The position numbers were made by a program, and so were the translations under genes. A stretch of 64,000 nucleotides of DNA from Arachidicoccus sp. (lineage in GTDB: Bacteria; Bacteroidota; Bacteroidia; Chitinophagales; Chitinophagaceae): NCBI GenBank assembly GCA_028283605.1, contig JAPWKH010000002.1, forward strand, positions 1 to 64,000, written 5' to 3'. Positions 38,255 to 48,086 of this stretch are shown here, in pieces (the stretch's first letter is position 1; the number at the start of each line of letters is the position of its first letter). Under the pieces are notes generated by a model that was given only the letters and a program-made list of their open reading frames with translations, ran no database searches and was not told the origin of the DNA.

Positions 38255-39574
38255 ATGACAAAAGACGATTCGCTTTCTTTTTTAGATAAAAATCCTGTTT
38301 TAAGAAACAAAGAATTTTTATGTTTATTGCTGTTCCGTTTCGGAATATTTTTTGTTCTGAACCTGCAATCTACCGCGCTTTACTTTTGGGTCTATCAGAT
38401 TACGGGAAGTAATCTGAAGATGGGCTTAATTGGATTGGCAGAAGTGATTCCTGCAATTTTATTTTCACTTATATCGGGATATATCGTAGATATGCGTGAG
38501 AAGAAAAAAATGTTGCTGATTTGCGCCATAGGATATGTTTGCCTTGGCGGCGGCTTATCGCTACTTTCTACAAATACATCTTTGAATCATTTGGGATTGA
38601 ACTGGACATTGAACTGTATTTTTTCACTGATTTTTTTAGGCGGGGTTTTGCGCGCATTTCTTGCGCCATCGTTATTTGCATTGCTTGGCTTGGTAATACC
38701 GCGCGAACATTATACAAACGCTACAAGTTGGAGTAGTTTGGCTTTTAAAATTGGTACGGTATTAGGACCGCTTTCTTTCGGCGTCATTGATGCTTTAATG
38801 AGTTTAATTATAAAAAGAAATTCTCCGGTTACTGCGGGTGTAGTACGTGCAATACCGGCGGTTACAGGATCTATGTGCTTTATATTTTTTATGGAATTGA
38901 TTTTAATTGTTCTTGTTATTCTCGTAAAAGCACGGCCTTTTGTAAAAAAGGAAAAAAAAGAAACCATAAGCCAAAGCCTTTCACTTGGCGTAAAATTTAT
39001 ATGGAATACAAAAGCATTGCTTGGCGCACAAGCATTAGATATGTTTACCGTTCTGTTTGGCGGCGCCATTGCTTTATTGCCGGCGTTTGTGGATATTTAT
39101 AAAATGACGGAAATTGAATATGGCATTCTTCGCGCTGCACCTGGAATAGGTTCCATACTCACTTTAATAATACTTGTTTATCTGCCTTTAAATACGCAAC
39201 CCGGTAAAAAATTATTATGGTGCTGCGCCGGTTTTGGAGCAGCAACAATTGCCTTCGGATTATCTCATGAAATAATTTTATCAACAGTTGCTTTAATACT
39301 TACAGGAATGTTTGATGCCGTAAGTGTAGTAGTACGCGGAACTATTTTACAATTGGTAACGCCTGAAGAAATGCGCGGGCGCGTAGCTTCGGTAAACACC
39401 ATGTTCGTCAGCTCTTCAAATGAGCTCGGTGATTTTGAAAGCGGCATAATGGCCCACTGGCTGGGAACGGTTCGCGCCATTATTGTAGGCGGATGCCTTA
39501 CCTTAGGTGTTGTCGGATTGATTGCGGCGACTACTAAAAAATTGAGGCGATTTGATTATAAGGAATATCAATAA
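38255..39574 (+). CDS. MFS transporter
   Basis: This 439-residue protein has about twelve hydrophobic segments. The loop 2-3 signature is SGYIVDMREKKKM. It has the exporter-type segment GVLRAFLAPSLFALLGLVIPREHYTNATSWSSLAFKIGTVLGP and TPEEMRGRVASVNTMFVSSSNELG, both typical of the enterobactin-exporter-like/MFS_3 group. Substrate unknown. It is in an apparent operon with the deoxynucleoside kinase, which may be coincidence. Confidence 0.9.
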   Translation: MTKDDSLSFLDKNPVLRNKEFLCLLLFRFGIFFVLNLQSTALYFWVYQITGSNLKMGLIGLAEVIPAILFSLISGYIVDMREKKKMLLICAIGYVCLGGGLSLLSTNTSLNHLGLNWTLNCIFSLIFLGGVLRAFLAPSLFALLGLVIPREHYTNATSWSSLAFKIGTVLGPLSFGVIDALMSLIIKRNSPVTAGVVRAIPAVTGSMCFIFFMELILIVLVILVKARPFVKKEKKETISQSLSLGVKFIWNTKALLGAQALDMFTVLFGGAIALLPAFVDIYKMTEIEYGILRAAPGIGSILTLIILVYLPLNTQPGKKLLWCCAGFGAATIAFGLSHEIILSTVALILTGMFDAVSVVVRGTILQLVTPEEMRGRVASVNTMFVSSSNELGDFESGIMAHWLGTVRAIIVGGCLTLGVVGLIAATTKKLRRFDYKEYQ

Positions 39575-39727
39575 AAAATATCCATTCTTAACTTATTCAT
39601 CTTAAAACTGTAATCCTTTAATAATTCCGTAAAACATTTAAAAGTATTTCAAAAACACCTCTTTGCTTGTGCGCAAAATTTATAATTCAAAACTGTTTTC
39701 AAAAATCATTAAAAAGGCCGGGGCCGA

Positions 39728-40327
39728 TTATTCCGCTTCAGCAATCACTTCTTTTACTTCGGGAATCATTCTTTTCATCATGCCTTCAATGCCTGCCTTA
39801 AGGGTAATCATGGAAGATGGGCAACCGCTGCAACTTCCTTGTAACATAAGGTTCACGATGCCCTCGTTATAGCTTTTGTATTGTATTGCGCCACCATCCA
39901 TTTCAACTGCCGGCCGTACATAATTATCCAGCAATTCTTTAATTCTTTTTACTACATCATCATCATCCAGGCTTACCGTATTGCTAGATTCCGGAATTAT
40001 TTTAGAAACCTCATCTTCATTAACTATTACCGCACCGCTTTCTAAATAATCTTTTAAAAATTGTTTTATTTGCGGAATTACTTCTTGCCAGTCATCCACA
40101 TCATTGGTCTTGGTAAGCGTTACAAAATTACTTGCAATGAAGACACTTTTTATAAAAGGAAAACTGAATAATTCTTTAGCCAAAGGAGATGGATTCGCTG
40201 TTGTCTCATCCTGAAAATCGATGCTCTTGCCCGGATATAATAATTTATTTGCAACAAATTTCATCGTTGCCGGATTCGGTGTCATTTCTGTATATATACT
40301 GATTATCGGACTACCTGTTTTAATCAT
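39728..40327 (-). CDS. Fe-S cluster scaffold/carrier Nfu
   Basis: This 199-residue protein has the Nfu N-terminal domain (TEMTPNPATMKFVANKLL, SPLAKELFSFPFIKSVFIASNFVTL). The C-terminal NifU-like domain carries GACSGCPSS-type CSGCPSSMITLKAG, whose C-x2-C binds a 4Fe-4S cluster. It delivers clusters to target enzymes in the cytoplasm. It stands alone with convergent and divergent neighbours. Confidence 0.95.
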   Translation of the reverse strand: MIKTGSPIISIYTEMTPNPATMKFVANKLLYPGKSIDFQDETTANPSPLAKELFSFPFIKSVFIASNFVTLTKTNDVDDWQEVIPQIKQFLKDYLESGAVIVNEDEVSKIIPESSNTVSLDDDDVVKRIKELLDNYVRPAVEMDGGAIQYKSYNEGIVNLMLQGSCSGCPSSMITLKAGIEGMMKRMIPEVKEVIAEAE

Positions 40328-40500
40328 TGCACAAATATTTAAAGATGTTCAACACAAAGATACAAAGACTTGATCTACTTACTAATTATTTTATAATAAA
40401 GAAGAGTTTAATTTCTGGCAATAATTAACCATTCATTAACTTTTTTAATTTAAATATTTATAATTCAAATCGTCAAAGAATATACTTGTTTTAAAAAGCA

Positions 40501-40508
40501 TAACTTTG
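40501..40508 (+). promoter_or_regulatory. -7 box for the 40590 gene
   Basis: TAACTTTG matches TAnnTTTG and lies 81 bases upstream of the ATG. A TTG upstream is at short spacing. Confidence 0.5.
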
Positions 40509-40589
40509 TTACAGATTGTATTCGCAACATGTAACAAAACGGATTATCGAAGCGTTATAGATGAGCAATTATTTTTAAATAGTAAAAAA

Positions 40590-41453
40590 ATGAAACATAA
40601 AATTTTAGGTATTGGCATTCTATCACTCGTAATGGGAAGTTGTACGGTTGTATATCCTACTGCTCCGCAAAATCAGGTAGCAGCCAATTATCCTCAAAGC
40701 AACTCTCAACAATATGATTATCGCCAGCAGTATGATGATCAGCAATCTAATGATGGATATTCAGATGACTGGGATGCAGATACATCTGCAAGCAAAGAGC
40801 CGGCTATCGATTATAACAGCGGCGCTTATGATGACGGTTATGTTTACAACCCTGCCTATTTCAACAGTAACTTTTATGCAGGTAATCCGTATTGGGGATT
40901 AGGAATCTATGCCGGATGGGGCTGGGCCGATCCTTTCTGGGGAATCGGAGTAGGATATGGTTGGGGAGGTTTCTATGGTTGGGGAAGCATTTATACCGGA
41001 TGGGGCGGTTATTTCGGCTGGCCGGGCTATTATCCTTGGGGATATTGGAATACTGGATATTATGGCCACGGATGGGGGTATTCTCCTTATGTAGTTAACC
41101 GGCATGTGAATTTTACCAGAGCAAATACCTCTGCAAACACATCATCTGTAAGAAGCAGTTCTTTTCGGACAAATACTTCTTCTTTAAGAAGCTCAGCAAA
41201 TAGATCTGAACTTAATGTAGCAAATACAAGAGGCCAGAGAATGTATGCAAGCAGGGCTGTTTCTGAGAATGCCAATCGTAGTTTTTCAAACAGAAATATC
41301 AGATCTTATTCAGCGCCATCTTCAAATTCTTATTCTCCGCAAAGCAGAAGCTATTCGGCTCCGAGCAGAAGCTATTCCGCGCCAAGCAGGAGTTACTCTG
41401 CTCCAAGCAGAAGTTTTTCAGGCGGAGGCTCACGCGGCGGTGGAAGAAGATAA
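40590..41453 (+). CDS. Gly/Trp/Tyr- and Ser-rich lipoprotein
   Basis: This 287-residue protein starts at ATG 40590 (MKHKILGIGILSLVMGSC), with lipobox Cys18. The longer frame from 40506 begins upstream near the -7 box and is not used. Residues 20-90 are rich in Gln, Asp and Tyr. The middle is Gly/Trp/Tyr-rich (WGWADPFWGIGVGYGWGGFYGW). The last third is Ser/Arg-rich, with four repeats of the type SRSYSAPS, ending GGGSRGGGRR. It is a low-complexity, probably surface-exposed lipoprotein of unknown function. Confidence 0.8.
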   Translation: MKHKILGIGILSLVMGSCTVVYPTAPQNQVAANYPQSNSQQYDYRQQYDDQQSNDGYSDDWDADTSASKEPAIDYNSGAYDDGYVYNPAYFNSNFYAGNPYWGLGIYAGWGWADPFWGIGVGYGWGGFYGWGSIYTGWGGYFGWPGYYPWGYWNTGYYGHGWGYSPYVVNRHVNFTRANTSANTSSVRSSSFRTNTSSLRSSANRSELNVANTRGQRMYASRAVSENANRSFSNRNIRSYSAPSSNSYSPQSRSYSAPSRSYSAPSRSYSAPSRSFSGGGSRGGGRR

Positions 41454-41474
41454 GGCCAACCAACCCTTTTCAAT

Positions 41475-41513
41475 AATAATAAGGCATTCTTTTATGAATG
41501 CCTTATTATTTTA
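41475..41513 (+). terminator. Intrinsic terminator after the 40590 gene
   Basis: A perfect 15-bp stem (41475-41489 with 41496-41510, core AAGGCATTC / GAATGCCTT) closes a 6-base loop; a TTTT tract follows (41509-41512). Confidence 0.85.
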
Positions 41514-41560
41514 GTCTACTGAGATCGGAAAATATTTAGGAGAGGAATAGTTAGTATAAA

Positions 41561-42403
41561 TTATTCGATAGTAAATACAAAATGTTTTTCCAAAGCCTTA
41601 TCCAAGAATGCCGGCAAGATGATTTTTTGTGTCAGTAAAATTTTATCTTCATCTTCCAGTTTATCAAGCATATCGTAATATTTTGCTGCGCCGTGTTCGT
41701 TTATTACACGTTCTTTATTAATGTCTTGCAGCAAATGGTCGCGCATACTATTGGCGTCTGCTTCCGGGTGAAACTGTGTGCCAATCATTTCCGGAGAAAA
41801 TCTTATCGCCATAATTGCACGTTCCAAAGGCACATGCGGCCTTTCTTTTTCAATTGCCAATATGGTTGCGCCTATAGATTTTAATTGATCAAAATCGGGT
41901 TCAATAACCTGAAAATCACGGCTGTCTACTGCATAGAACGGATCGGGCAGTTGCTCAAATAACGATTCTTCAAAACCGCCCCAGATTTTGTGTACAGGAA
42001 ATACGCCGAAGGAAGTGGATTTGCGCCTGCATACCTTGCCAATTTTAAAAAATCGGCAAGCCAGTTGAAAAGAATGACAAATGAAGAAAACGTGCTTTTT
42101 TGTGTCATTGTCCGCTTTCTCATTATGTTTATATAACTGATTGATCAATAAGAAAAATTTTTGCTCCCATGTCCAGCCTTCTTCGTCAAATGGGGAGCCC
42201 GGTCCACCGCTTGATATATATACATCAAAAGATATGTCGGGAATTTCGTCTTTCTGTCTTACATCAAAAACCCGGATATCGAAAGCTATATTTTTTGACT
42301 TGAAATAGCTGTTCAATATTTCCAAAATGCATCGCAGCCCTTGGTTTTTCATGCCGTTATTCATATCCAGTACGGCAACGCGGATATTGCAGTTTTTTGC
42401 CAT
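41561..42403 (-). CDS. Class I glutamine amidotransferase-like protein
   Basis: This 280-residue protein has the class I amidotransferase triad: nucleophile Cys109 in FFICHSFQLACRFF (variant of the G-x-C-x-G-x-Q elbow), and His212 and Glu214 in GTQFHPEAD. The oxyanion strand VYISSGGPGSPFDEEG is also present. No synthase domain is attached. It may act as a free glutaminase or gamma-glutamyl hydrolase-type enzyme. It is monocistronic. Confidence 0.88.
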   Translation of the reverse strand: MAKNCNIRVAVLDMNNGMKNQGLRCILEILNSYFKSKNIAFDIRVFDVRQKDEIPDISFDVYISSGGPGSPFDEEGWTWEQKFFLLINQLYKHNEKADNDTKKHVFFICHSFQLACRFFKIGKVCRRKSTSFGVFPVHKIWGGFEESLFEQLPDPFYAVDSRDFQVIEPDFDQLKSIGATILAIEKERPHVPLERAIMAIRFSPEMIGTQFHPEADANSMRDHLLQDINKERVINEHGAAKYYDMLDKLEDEDKILLTQKIILPAFLDKALEKHFVFTIE

Positions 42404-42617
42404 TTTGCAAAGATATTAATTTTCTGTTTCAGAGTTTTAATATAGAACCACTATTGTAATCAGCCGAAAAAAATTATTCATTCAAAATAAAAAAATTATT
42501 GAATTTAGTTTGATTCTTATAAACTTAAGAAATATTTATCAGCATAATGCGTTATGTAAAAAGTAATATTACCTTTCAAATAAATATCTATTTTTAACCC
42601 GAATTATATTTTACTTT

Positions 42618-45122
42618 TTGAAAAAATTTACATTCATTTTTTATTTTCTCCTGAATTGCCTGCTTTCTGCAAAACTTTTTGCACAGGAGAATAATGCATT
42701 TATTTCAGGAAAAATATTAGATGAAAAATATCATCCGCTTGAAAATATTTTTGTTCATATTTCCAATAATCCAACTGGCGTACACAGTAATGACAGTGGC
42801 TGTTTCAAATTAAGCATTCCCTCCGAAACGCCTGTTACAGTTGAGTTTTCGGCTGCAAATTATTCAGGTTACAAAAAAATATTTTTCGCAGAAAAAAATC
42901 AAACGCTTCAGGCAGAAATCGTATTACTTGAAAAAACAACCACTTTAGCAGATGTAAATGTTTCTTCACAAAAAGAAAGAGAACAGGCGGGTTTAATTGT
43001 TATCAGCCCTGAAAAAGCGATGATTAATCCTTCTCCTGTCAATGGAATTGAAGGATTGATAAAAACATTGGTAGGCAGCAATAATGAACTGACTTCGCAA
43101 TATTCCGTGCGCGGCGGCAACTTCGATGAGAATCTTGTTTATGTAAACGGTTACGAAATTTATCGTCCGTTTTTGGTCAGCAGCGGGCAACAGGAAGGTT
43201 TGAGTTTTATCAATCCTACGCTTACGCAAAATGTAGATTTCTTTACGGGCGGATTTCAGACAAAATATGGCGATAAAATGAGTTCTGTTCTGGATGTAAC
43301 ATACATTCATCCTGCAGAAAATCACGGTCAGGCTTATGTGAGTTTACTGGAACAAGGCCTGAGCTTTGAAGGGTTAAGCAAAAATAAAAAGTTCACTTAT
43401 GTGATAGGCGCACGCACGCGCGACAACAGGAATGTTACCAAAAGCCAACCTACCCAAGGCAATTATATTCCTTCATCTTCCGATGCACAGGCACTGCTTA
43501 CTTATTCGTTCAGCAATAAATTCAGTATTGAATTGTTGGGCAATTATTCAAAAACAAAATTTACATTTTATCCTCAATCAGAACAATTAACTGCAAGCGT
43601 GTTCTCGCCTTTGTATGCTGCGGATTATGGAGCGGATATTGATTTTACAGGCTCCGAGAAAGATAAATACACAACTGCTTTTGCAGGCCTGACGTTTATT
43701 CATAAACCGAATAAGAAACTTAATTTAAAATATTTATTCAGCTATTTCGGCGATAATGAAAAACAAAATACAGATATAACCGGCTCTTATATCTTCGGTA
43801 ATCGCGACGGCAACGGCAATATTGATACCGATCCGGATAATTTATTGGGCGAAGGAATTACGCAAAATTATGCAAGGAACAATCTCAACATACATCTGTG
43901 GTCGGCACAGCATTTGGGAAGCTACAACGGCGGCAAAAATTTTGTACAATGGGGATTGAAAGCCGAACGGCAAAATGTTACAAGCCTTATGAATCAATGG
44001 ACACGCAGTGATTCCGCAGGTTATACTTTGCCTTACGGCGGCGATGAATTGCAATTAAGCAATGTATTGCAAAACGATGAACATTTGAACATCACACGCT
44101 TTAGCGGCTTTGTACAGGATAATATTTTGTTCAACGATTCTTCAGCTTATGCCTTGCAGGTAGGCGCAAGATTTAATTATAATAATATGAATAAAGAATT
44201 TCTTGTATCGCCGCGTATAGGGTTTTCTTTTAAGCCGAAAAACTGGCAGCGCGATGTAATATTTAAAGCATCAGGCGGCATTTACGACCAACCTCTGTTT
44301 TACCGAGAAATGATCGGATTGAACGGCGATGTGAACACACAACTGAAAGCGCAGAAAAGCTGGCAGGTAACTGTTGGCGCGGATTACAGCTTACAGGTTT
44401 TCAATCGACCCGCGCGTTGGGTAACGGAAGCTTATTACAAAAATATGTGGGATGTAGATCCTTATGATATCAACAATGTAAGCATCCAGTACTATGCGAA
44501 TAATAATGCAAAAGCGTATGCTTACGGTATTGAAACGCGATTATTTGCACAACTTGTAAAAGATGCCGACAGCTGGATAAGTCTCGGCATCATGCGTACA
44601 AAAGAAAATATAAATGGATTAAATTATACCGATTACTTAAACGCCGAGGGGCAGGTAATTACTTCTTCTTCGCAAGATAAAACTGTAGCCGACAGTGCTG
44701 CACATTCGGTCGGTTGGATAAGAAGGCCAACGGACAGGCTCGTAACTTTCGGCATGTTTTTTCAGGATTATCTGCCGCAGAATAAAAACTTTAAAGTATA
44801 TCTCAATACAATATTCGGAACAAATTTGCCTTACAACATTACAGGCAGCACGCGTTACAGAAACGCATTGGAAATTCCATCGTACTTACGTGTAGATATG
44901 GGTTTCAGCGCATTATTGCTCGATGCTGAAAGAAAGCAGCGAAGTCGGTCTCCTTTCCTTGGTGTGAAAAATATATGGGCGAGTTTGGAAGTATTTAATC
45001 TGATTAATAAAGACAATACAATCAGTTATACATTACTCAAAAGTTTTGACAACAATACTTATGCATTGCCCAATCGCCTTACGCCGCGCCTGCTGAACTT
45101 TAAGATAATGTTGAATTGGTAA
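42618..45122 (+). CDS. TonB-dependent receptor
   Basis: This 834-residue outer-membrane receptor seems to start at TTG 42618, which gives the signal peptide KKFTFIFYFLLNCLLSAKLFAQ; no in-frame ATG fits better. A carboxypeptidase-D-like beta domain follows (residues 28-105, ISGKILDEKYHPLENIFVHIS). The plug (about 125-220) contains SQYSVRGGNFDENLVYVNGYEIYRPF, and the barrel runs to the C-terminal FKIMLNW. It imports a substrate with TonB energy; the ligand is unknown and no SusD is present. Its last ~90 bases are duplicated after the HepT-MntA pair. Confidence 0.93.
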   Translation: MKKFTFIFYFLLNCLLSAKLFAQENNAFISGKILDEKYHPLENIFVHISNNPTGVHSNDSGCFKLSIPSETPVTVEFSAANYSGYKKIFFAEKNQTLQAEIVLLEKTTTLADVNVSSQKEREQAGLIVISPEKAMINPSPVNGIEGLIKTLVGSNNELTSQYSVRGGNFDENLVYVNGYEIYRPFLVSSGQQEGLSFINPTLTQNVDFFTGGFQTKYGDKMSSVLDVTYIHPAENHGQAYVSLLEQGLSFEGLSKNKKFTYVIGARTRDNRNVTKSQPTQGNYIPSSSDAQALLTYSFSNKFSIELLGNYSKTKFTFYPQSEQLTASVFSPLYAADYGADIDFTGSEKDKYTTAFAGLTFIHKPNKKLNLKYLFSYFGDNEKQNTDITGSYIFGNRDGNGNIDTDPDNLLGEGITQNYARNNLNIHLWSAQHLGSYNGGKNFVQWGLKAERQNVTSLMNQWTRSDSAGYTLPYGGDELQLSNVLQNDEHLNITRFSGFVQDNILFNDSSAYALQVGARFNYNNMNKEFLVSPRIGFSFKPKNWQRDVIFKASGGIYDQPLFYREMIGLNGDVNTQLKAQKSWQVTVGADYSLQVFNRPARWVTEAYYKNMWDVDPYDINNVSIQYYANNNAKAYAYGIETRLFAQLVKDADSWISLGIMRTKENINGLNYTDYLNAEGQVITSSSQDKTVADSAAHSVGWIRRPTDRLVTFGMFFQDYLPQNKNFKVYLNTIFGTNLPYNITGSTRYRNALEIPSYLRVDMGFSALLLDAERKQRSRSPFLGVKNIWASLEVFNLINKDNTISYTLLKSFDNNTYALPNRLTPRLLNFKIMLNW

Positions 45123-45171
45123 GAAGATTAGGAAAAAACGCATTGATATTTTTTCTAATTTTGTAGTTGCA

Positions 45172-45468
45172 ATGCTGAACAGAGCCGAAATATTAAATAC
45201 TTTAAAAGAACAAAAGTCTTTTTTACAAGAAAAATTTCATGTAAAAGAAATTGGTTTATTTGGCTCTTATGCGCGCAATGAAGCGACACCGAGTAGCGAT
45301 ATAGATTTTGTAGTAGAATTTTTATTCTCTCAAAATTATATCGAAACAAAAGAATCTTTACGCTATTATTTAAGTAATTTATTTAATAAAAAAATCGATT
45401 TAGCTAATCCTCGCTCACTTAAACCACATTTTAAAAAGCGCATACTAAGCCAAACAATATATGCGTGA
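45172..45468 (+). CDS. MntA-type nucleotidyltransferase antitoxin
   Basis: This 98-residue minimal nucleotidyltransferase has the motif GLFGSYARNEATPSSDIDFVVE, with Gly31-Ser32 and the metal Asp43 and Asp45. MntA proteins add AMP to a conserved Tyr of the HepT toxin and so neutralise it. It overlaps the next gene by 8 bases, as in known MntA-HepT pairs. Both lie between the two copies of the receptor 3' end, consistent with a mobile module. Confidence 0.9.
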   Translation: MLNRAEILNTLKEQKSFLQEKFHVKEIGLFGSYARNEATPSSDIDFVVEFLFSQNYIETKESLRYYLSNLFNKKIDLANPRSLKPHFKKRILSQTIYA

Positions 45469-45802
45469 AAACGACGAAGCAAATATCGAAGATTGTTTGT
45501 ATGCCATCAATCATATTGAAGAATATACCAAAAATATTCTATCCTATGATGAGCTTTTGGGAGACAGTAAAACTTACGACGCTGTTTTGATGAATTTTGT
45601 AGTTATTGCTGAAGCCTGTAACAGAATAAGCACGGAACTGCAGAAAGAATTTTCCGAAATAAATTGGAATGGAGTCAGACGATTCAGAAATTATATTGCA
45701 CATGATTATTTTGGCGTGGATATAGAAGTTGTTTGGCAATCGCTCACAAAAGAGTTGCCTAAGTTGAAAATTGAATTGCAGAAAGTATTGGACAACGGAT
45801 AA
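45461..45802 (+). CDS. HepT-type HEPN toxin (RNase)
   Basis: This 113-residue all-helical protein carries the HEPN RNase motif R-x4-H as RNYIAH (Arg76, His81), followed by DYF with Tyr83 at the AMPylation position of the RNxxxHxY motif. HepT cuts RNA (tRNA in the studied system) unless its Tyr is AMPylated by MntA, which is encoded just upstream and overlaps. The motif is intact, so the toxin is predicted active. Confidence 0.9.
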   Translation: MRENDEANIEDCLYAINHIEEYTKNILSYDELLGDSKTYDAVLMNFVVIAEACNRISTELQKEFSEINWNGVRRFRNYIAHDYFGVDIEVVWQSLTKELPKLKIELQKVLDNG

Positions 45803-45906
45803 TTTTCAGCCACACATTACTCAAAAGTTTTGACAACAATACTTATGCATTGCCCAATCGTCTTACACCGTGTTTATTGAATTTTAAAATAATGGTAAAC
45901 CGGTAA
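45803..45906 (+). pseudogene. Duplicated 3' end of a TonB receptor gene
   Basis: The stretch encodes a receptor tail (frame from 45811 to TAA 45904-45906) homologous to the end of the 42618 gene. Forty-seven bases are identical (45814-45860 with 45030-45076). The next ~45 bases differ at about a third of positions but keep the protein (NRLTP-LLNFKIM). It has no start and follows the HEPN stop directly. Confidence 0.85.
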
Positions 45907-46034
45907 ATGGTTATTTTTCATGTTTCCTTCATCACATTATTTTATTACATTAGCGGCGTAAAATTTCAGAAACACGCGCGCACAATCATCAGGCTCTAAT
46001 GCGCGATTATTTCAATAAAAAATAAATATCTCGA

Positions 46035-47999
46035 ATGAAAAAAATTTGTTTACTCTCATTGGCAATTATTTCGTGTTGCCTGATAAAAAGCTATGCGCAG
46101 GATTCATCCGAATATAATCAGCACGATTTATTCAGTCCGGATTTCTTTACAAAAAACGGAAATGAATATCGCAGCGCAGACGGTACACCCGGCCCGAAAT
46201 ACTGGCAAAACTCGGCAAGCTACCTGATACATGCCACACTTACCGAAGCGCCGGATACAACTGTATCAGGCGACGTTATAATTGATTACACAAATAACAG
46301 CCCAGATTCATTAAAATTTCTCTGGTTGCAGGTAGATCAAAATTTATTCGATCCACGTTCGCGCGGCATTGCAACCGTTACGGTAAGTGGTGGCAGATTT
46401 GACATGCACGGATTTACACGCGGTGGAGAGCAAATAAAATCCGTTACTGTTACTTATAAGGGAAAATCTTACGACATTAAACCTATTATTACAGATACGC
46501 GCATGCAGGTTCGTCTACCCTTTGTTATGAAACCCGGTGGCGATAAAGTGAGCATAAAAATAAATTTCTCTTTTGCAATTCCTGAATACGGTGCAGACAG
46601 AATGGGAAGATTATATACAAAAAACGGCGTGGTTTATCAGATTGCGCAATGGTATCCGCGCATGTGCGTGTATGATGATGTAATGGGCTGGAATACTTTG
46701 CCATATATGGGCGCCGGAGAATTTTATTGCGAATACGGCAATTATGATTATTATGTCACTTTGCCGGCAGATATGATCGTAAACGGTTCGGGCGATCTGC
46801 AAAATCCGCAGGAAGTGTTGACTTCGGAAGAAATTGCCCGGTTGAATAAAGCTAAAAGCAGCGACAGCACAGTATTTATCGTGTCGGCAGATGAAATAGG
46901 AAAAGCTTCTGCAAGACCTAAAACTTCCGGAACACTTACATGGCATTATAAAATGACTAATTCGCGAGATGTTTCCTGGGCTGCATCAAAAGCTTTTATC
47001 TGGGATGCGGCGAGGATAAATTTTCCTTCCGGAAGAAAAGGAATTTCAATGGCTGTTTATCCGATAGAAAGCGCCGGCTACCAGGCTTATGGAAGAGGTA
47101 CTCAATATTTGAAACAAAGCATAGAATTTTATTCCAAAACGTATTTCGAATATCCTTGGAACAGTGCTTCTGTCGTAGCAGGTATTGCTCTTGGTATGGA
47201 ATATCCAGGTATTATCTTTTGTAGTTATAAAATAAAAAATAACAGCCTCTGGGGTGATGTAACCCATGAGATTGGACACAATTGGTTTCCGATGATTGTA
47301 GGTTCAAATGAAAGAAGATTTATGTGGCAGGATGAAGGATTCAATACATTCATCAATGGCTATGCTACAAAATGGTTTCATAATGGCGAATATTATAACA
47401 AAAGACAGGAAAACGGAATGAACAACTATATGATAATGAGCATGTCGAGCCCGAATTCCGAAGCTTTAATGTTGCCGCCGGATGCTACGAGCGATAAGAC
47501 GATGGGAGAATATTATTACAAAACTTCTTTTGCTTTGAATATTTTGAGAAATTATGTCCTCGATAGTGAACGGTTTGATTACGCTTTTAAAAATTATGTA
47601 AGCACCTGGGCATTTAAACATCCGCAGCCGGATGATTTTTTCAGGTTCATGAATAATGCTACAGGCGAAGATTTGGGTTGGTTCTGGAAAGAATGGTTTT
47701 TTCAAACATATACTTTAGACCAAGCAGTTGGGGGAGTAAATTATATAAATGGAAATGCTTCCGAAGGCGCATTAATTACAATTAAAAATTTGAAAAAAAT
47801 GGCATTGCCTGTTTCCATTAAAATTAACGAGGAAAACGGAGATTCTTCCATTGTAAAACTTCCGATTGATATTTGGTCTCGCGGAAGCAAATGGACATTC
47901 AAGTATAATTCAAAATCGCCTTTAAAATCAATAGTTATAGATCCGCAACAGATTTTGCCGGATATTAACAGAAACAATAACGTATGGAATAATCAATAA
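46035..47999 (+). CDS. M1-family metallopeptidase
   Basis: This 654-residue exported zinc peptidase has a signal peptide (MKKICLLSLAIISCCLIKSYAQ). The zinc site is HEIGH (residues 411-415) with the third ligand Glu434 in FMWQDEGFN at the exact HExxH-x18-E spacing. The upstream GxMEN motif is altered to GMEYPG, a variant seen in a Bacteroidota subgroup of M1-like proteins, so aminopeptidase specificity may differ. It probably works in the periplasm on peptides. It is monocistronic. Confidence 0.92.
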   Translation: MKKICLLSLAIISCCLIKSYAQDSSEYNQHDLFSPDFFTKNGNEYRSADGTPGPKYWQNSASYLIHATLTEAPDTTVSGDVIIDYTNNSPDSLKFLWLQVDQNLFDPRSRGIATVTVSGGRFDMHGFTRGGEQIKSVTVTYKGKSYDIKPIITDTRMQVRLPFVMKPGGDKVSIKINFSFAIPEYGADRMGRLYTKNGVVYQIAQWYPRMCVYDDVMGWNTLPYMGAGEFYCEYGNYDYYVTLPADMIVNGSGDLQNPQEVLTSEEIARLNKAKSSDSTVFIVSADEIGKASARPKTSGTLTWHYKMTNSRDVSWAASKAFIWDAARINFPSGRKGISMAVYPIESAGYQAYGRGTQYLKQSIEFYSKTYFEYPWNSASVVAGIALGMEYPGIIFCSYKIKNNSLWGDVTHEIGHNWFPMIVGSNERRFMWQDEGFNTFINGYATKWFHNGEYYNKRQENGMNNYMIMSMSSPNSEALMLPPDATSDKTMGEYYYKTSFALNILRNYVLDSERFDYAFKNYVSTWAFKHPQPDDFFRFMNNATGEDLGWFWKEWFFQTYTLDQAVGGVNYINGNASEGALITIKNLKKMALPVSIKINEENGDSSIVKLPIDIWSRGSKWTFKYNSKSPLKSIVIDPQQILPDINRNNNVWNNQ

Positions 48000-48086
48000 A
48001 ATTTAAAGAATACTTTATTAAGACAAGCGATAAAAAAAATAAAATCGTCTATCTTTGACCCCACAACTTTAAAAAGTAAAACAGAA

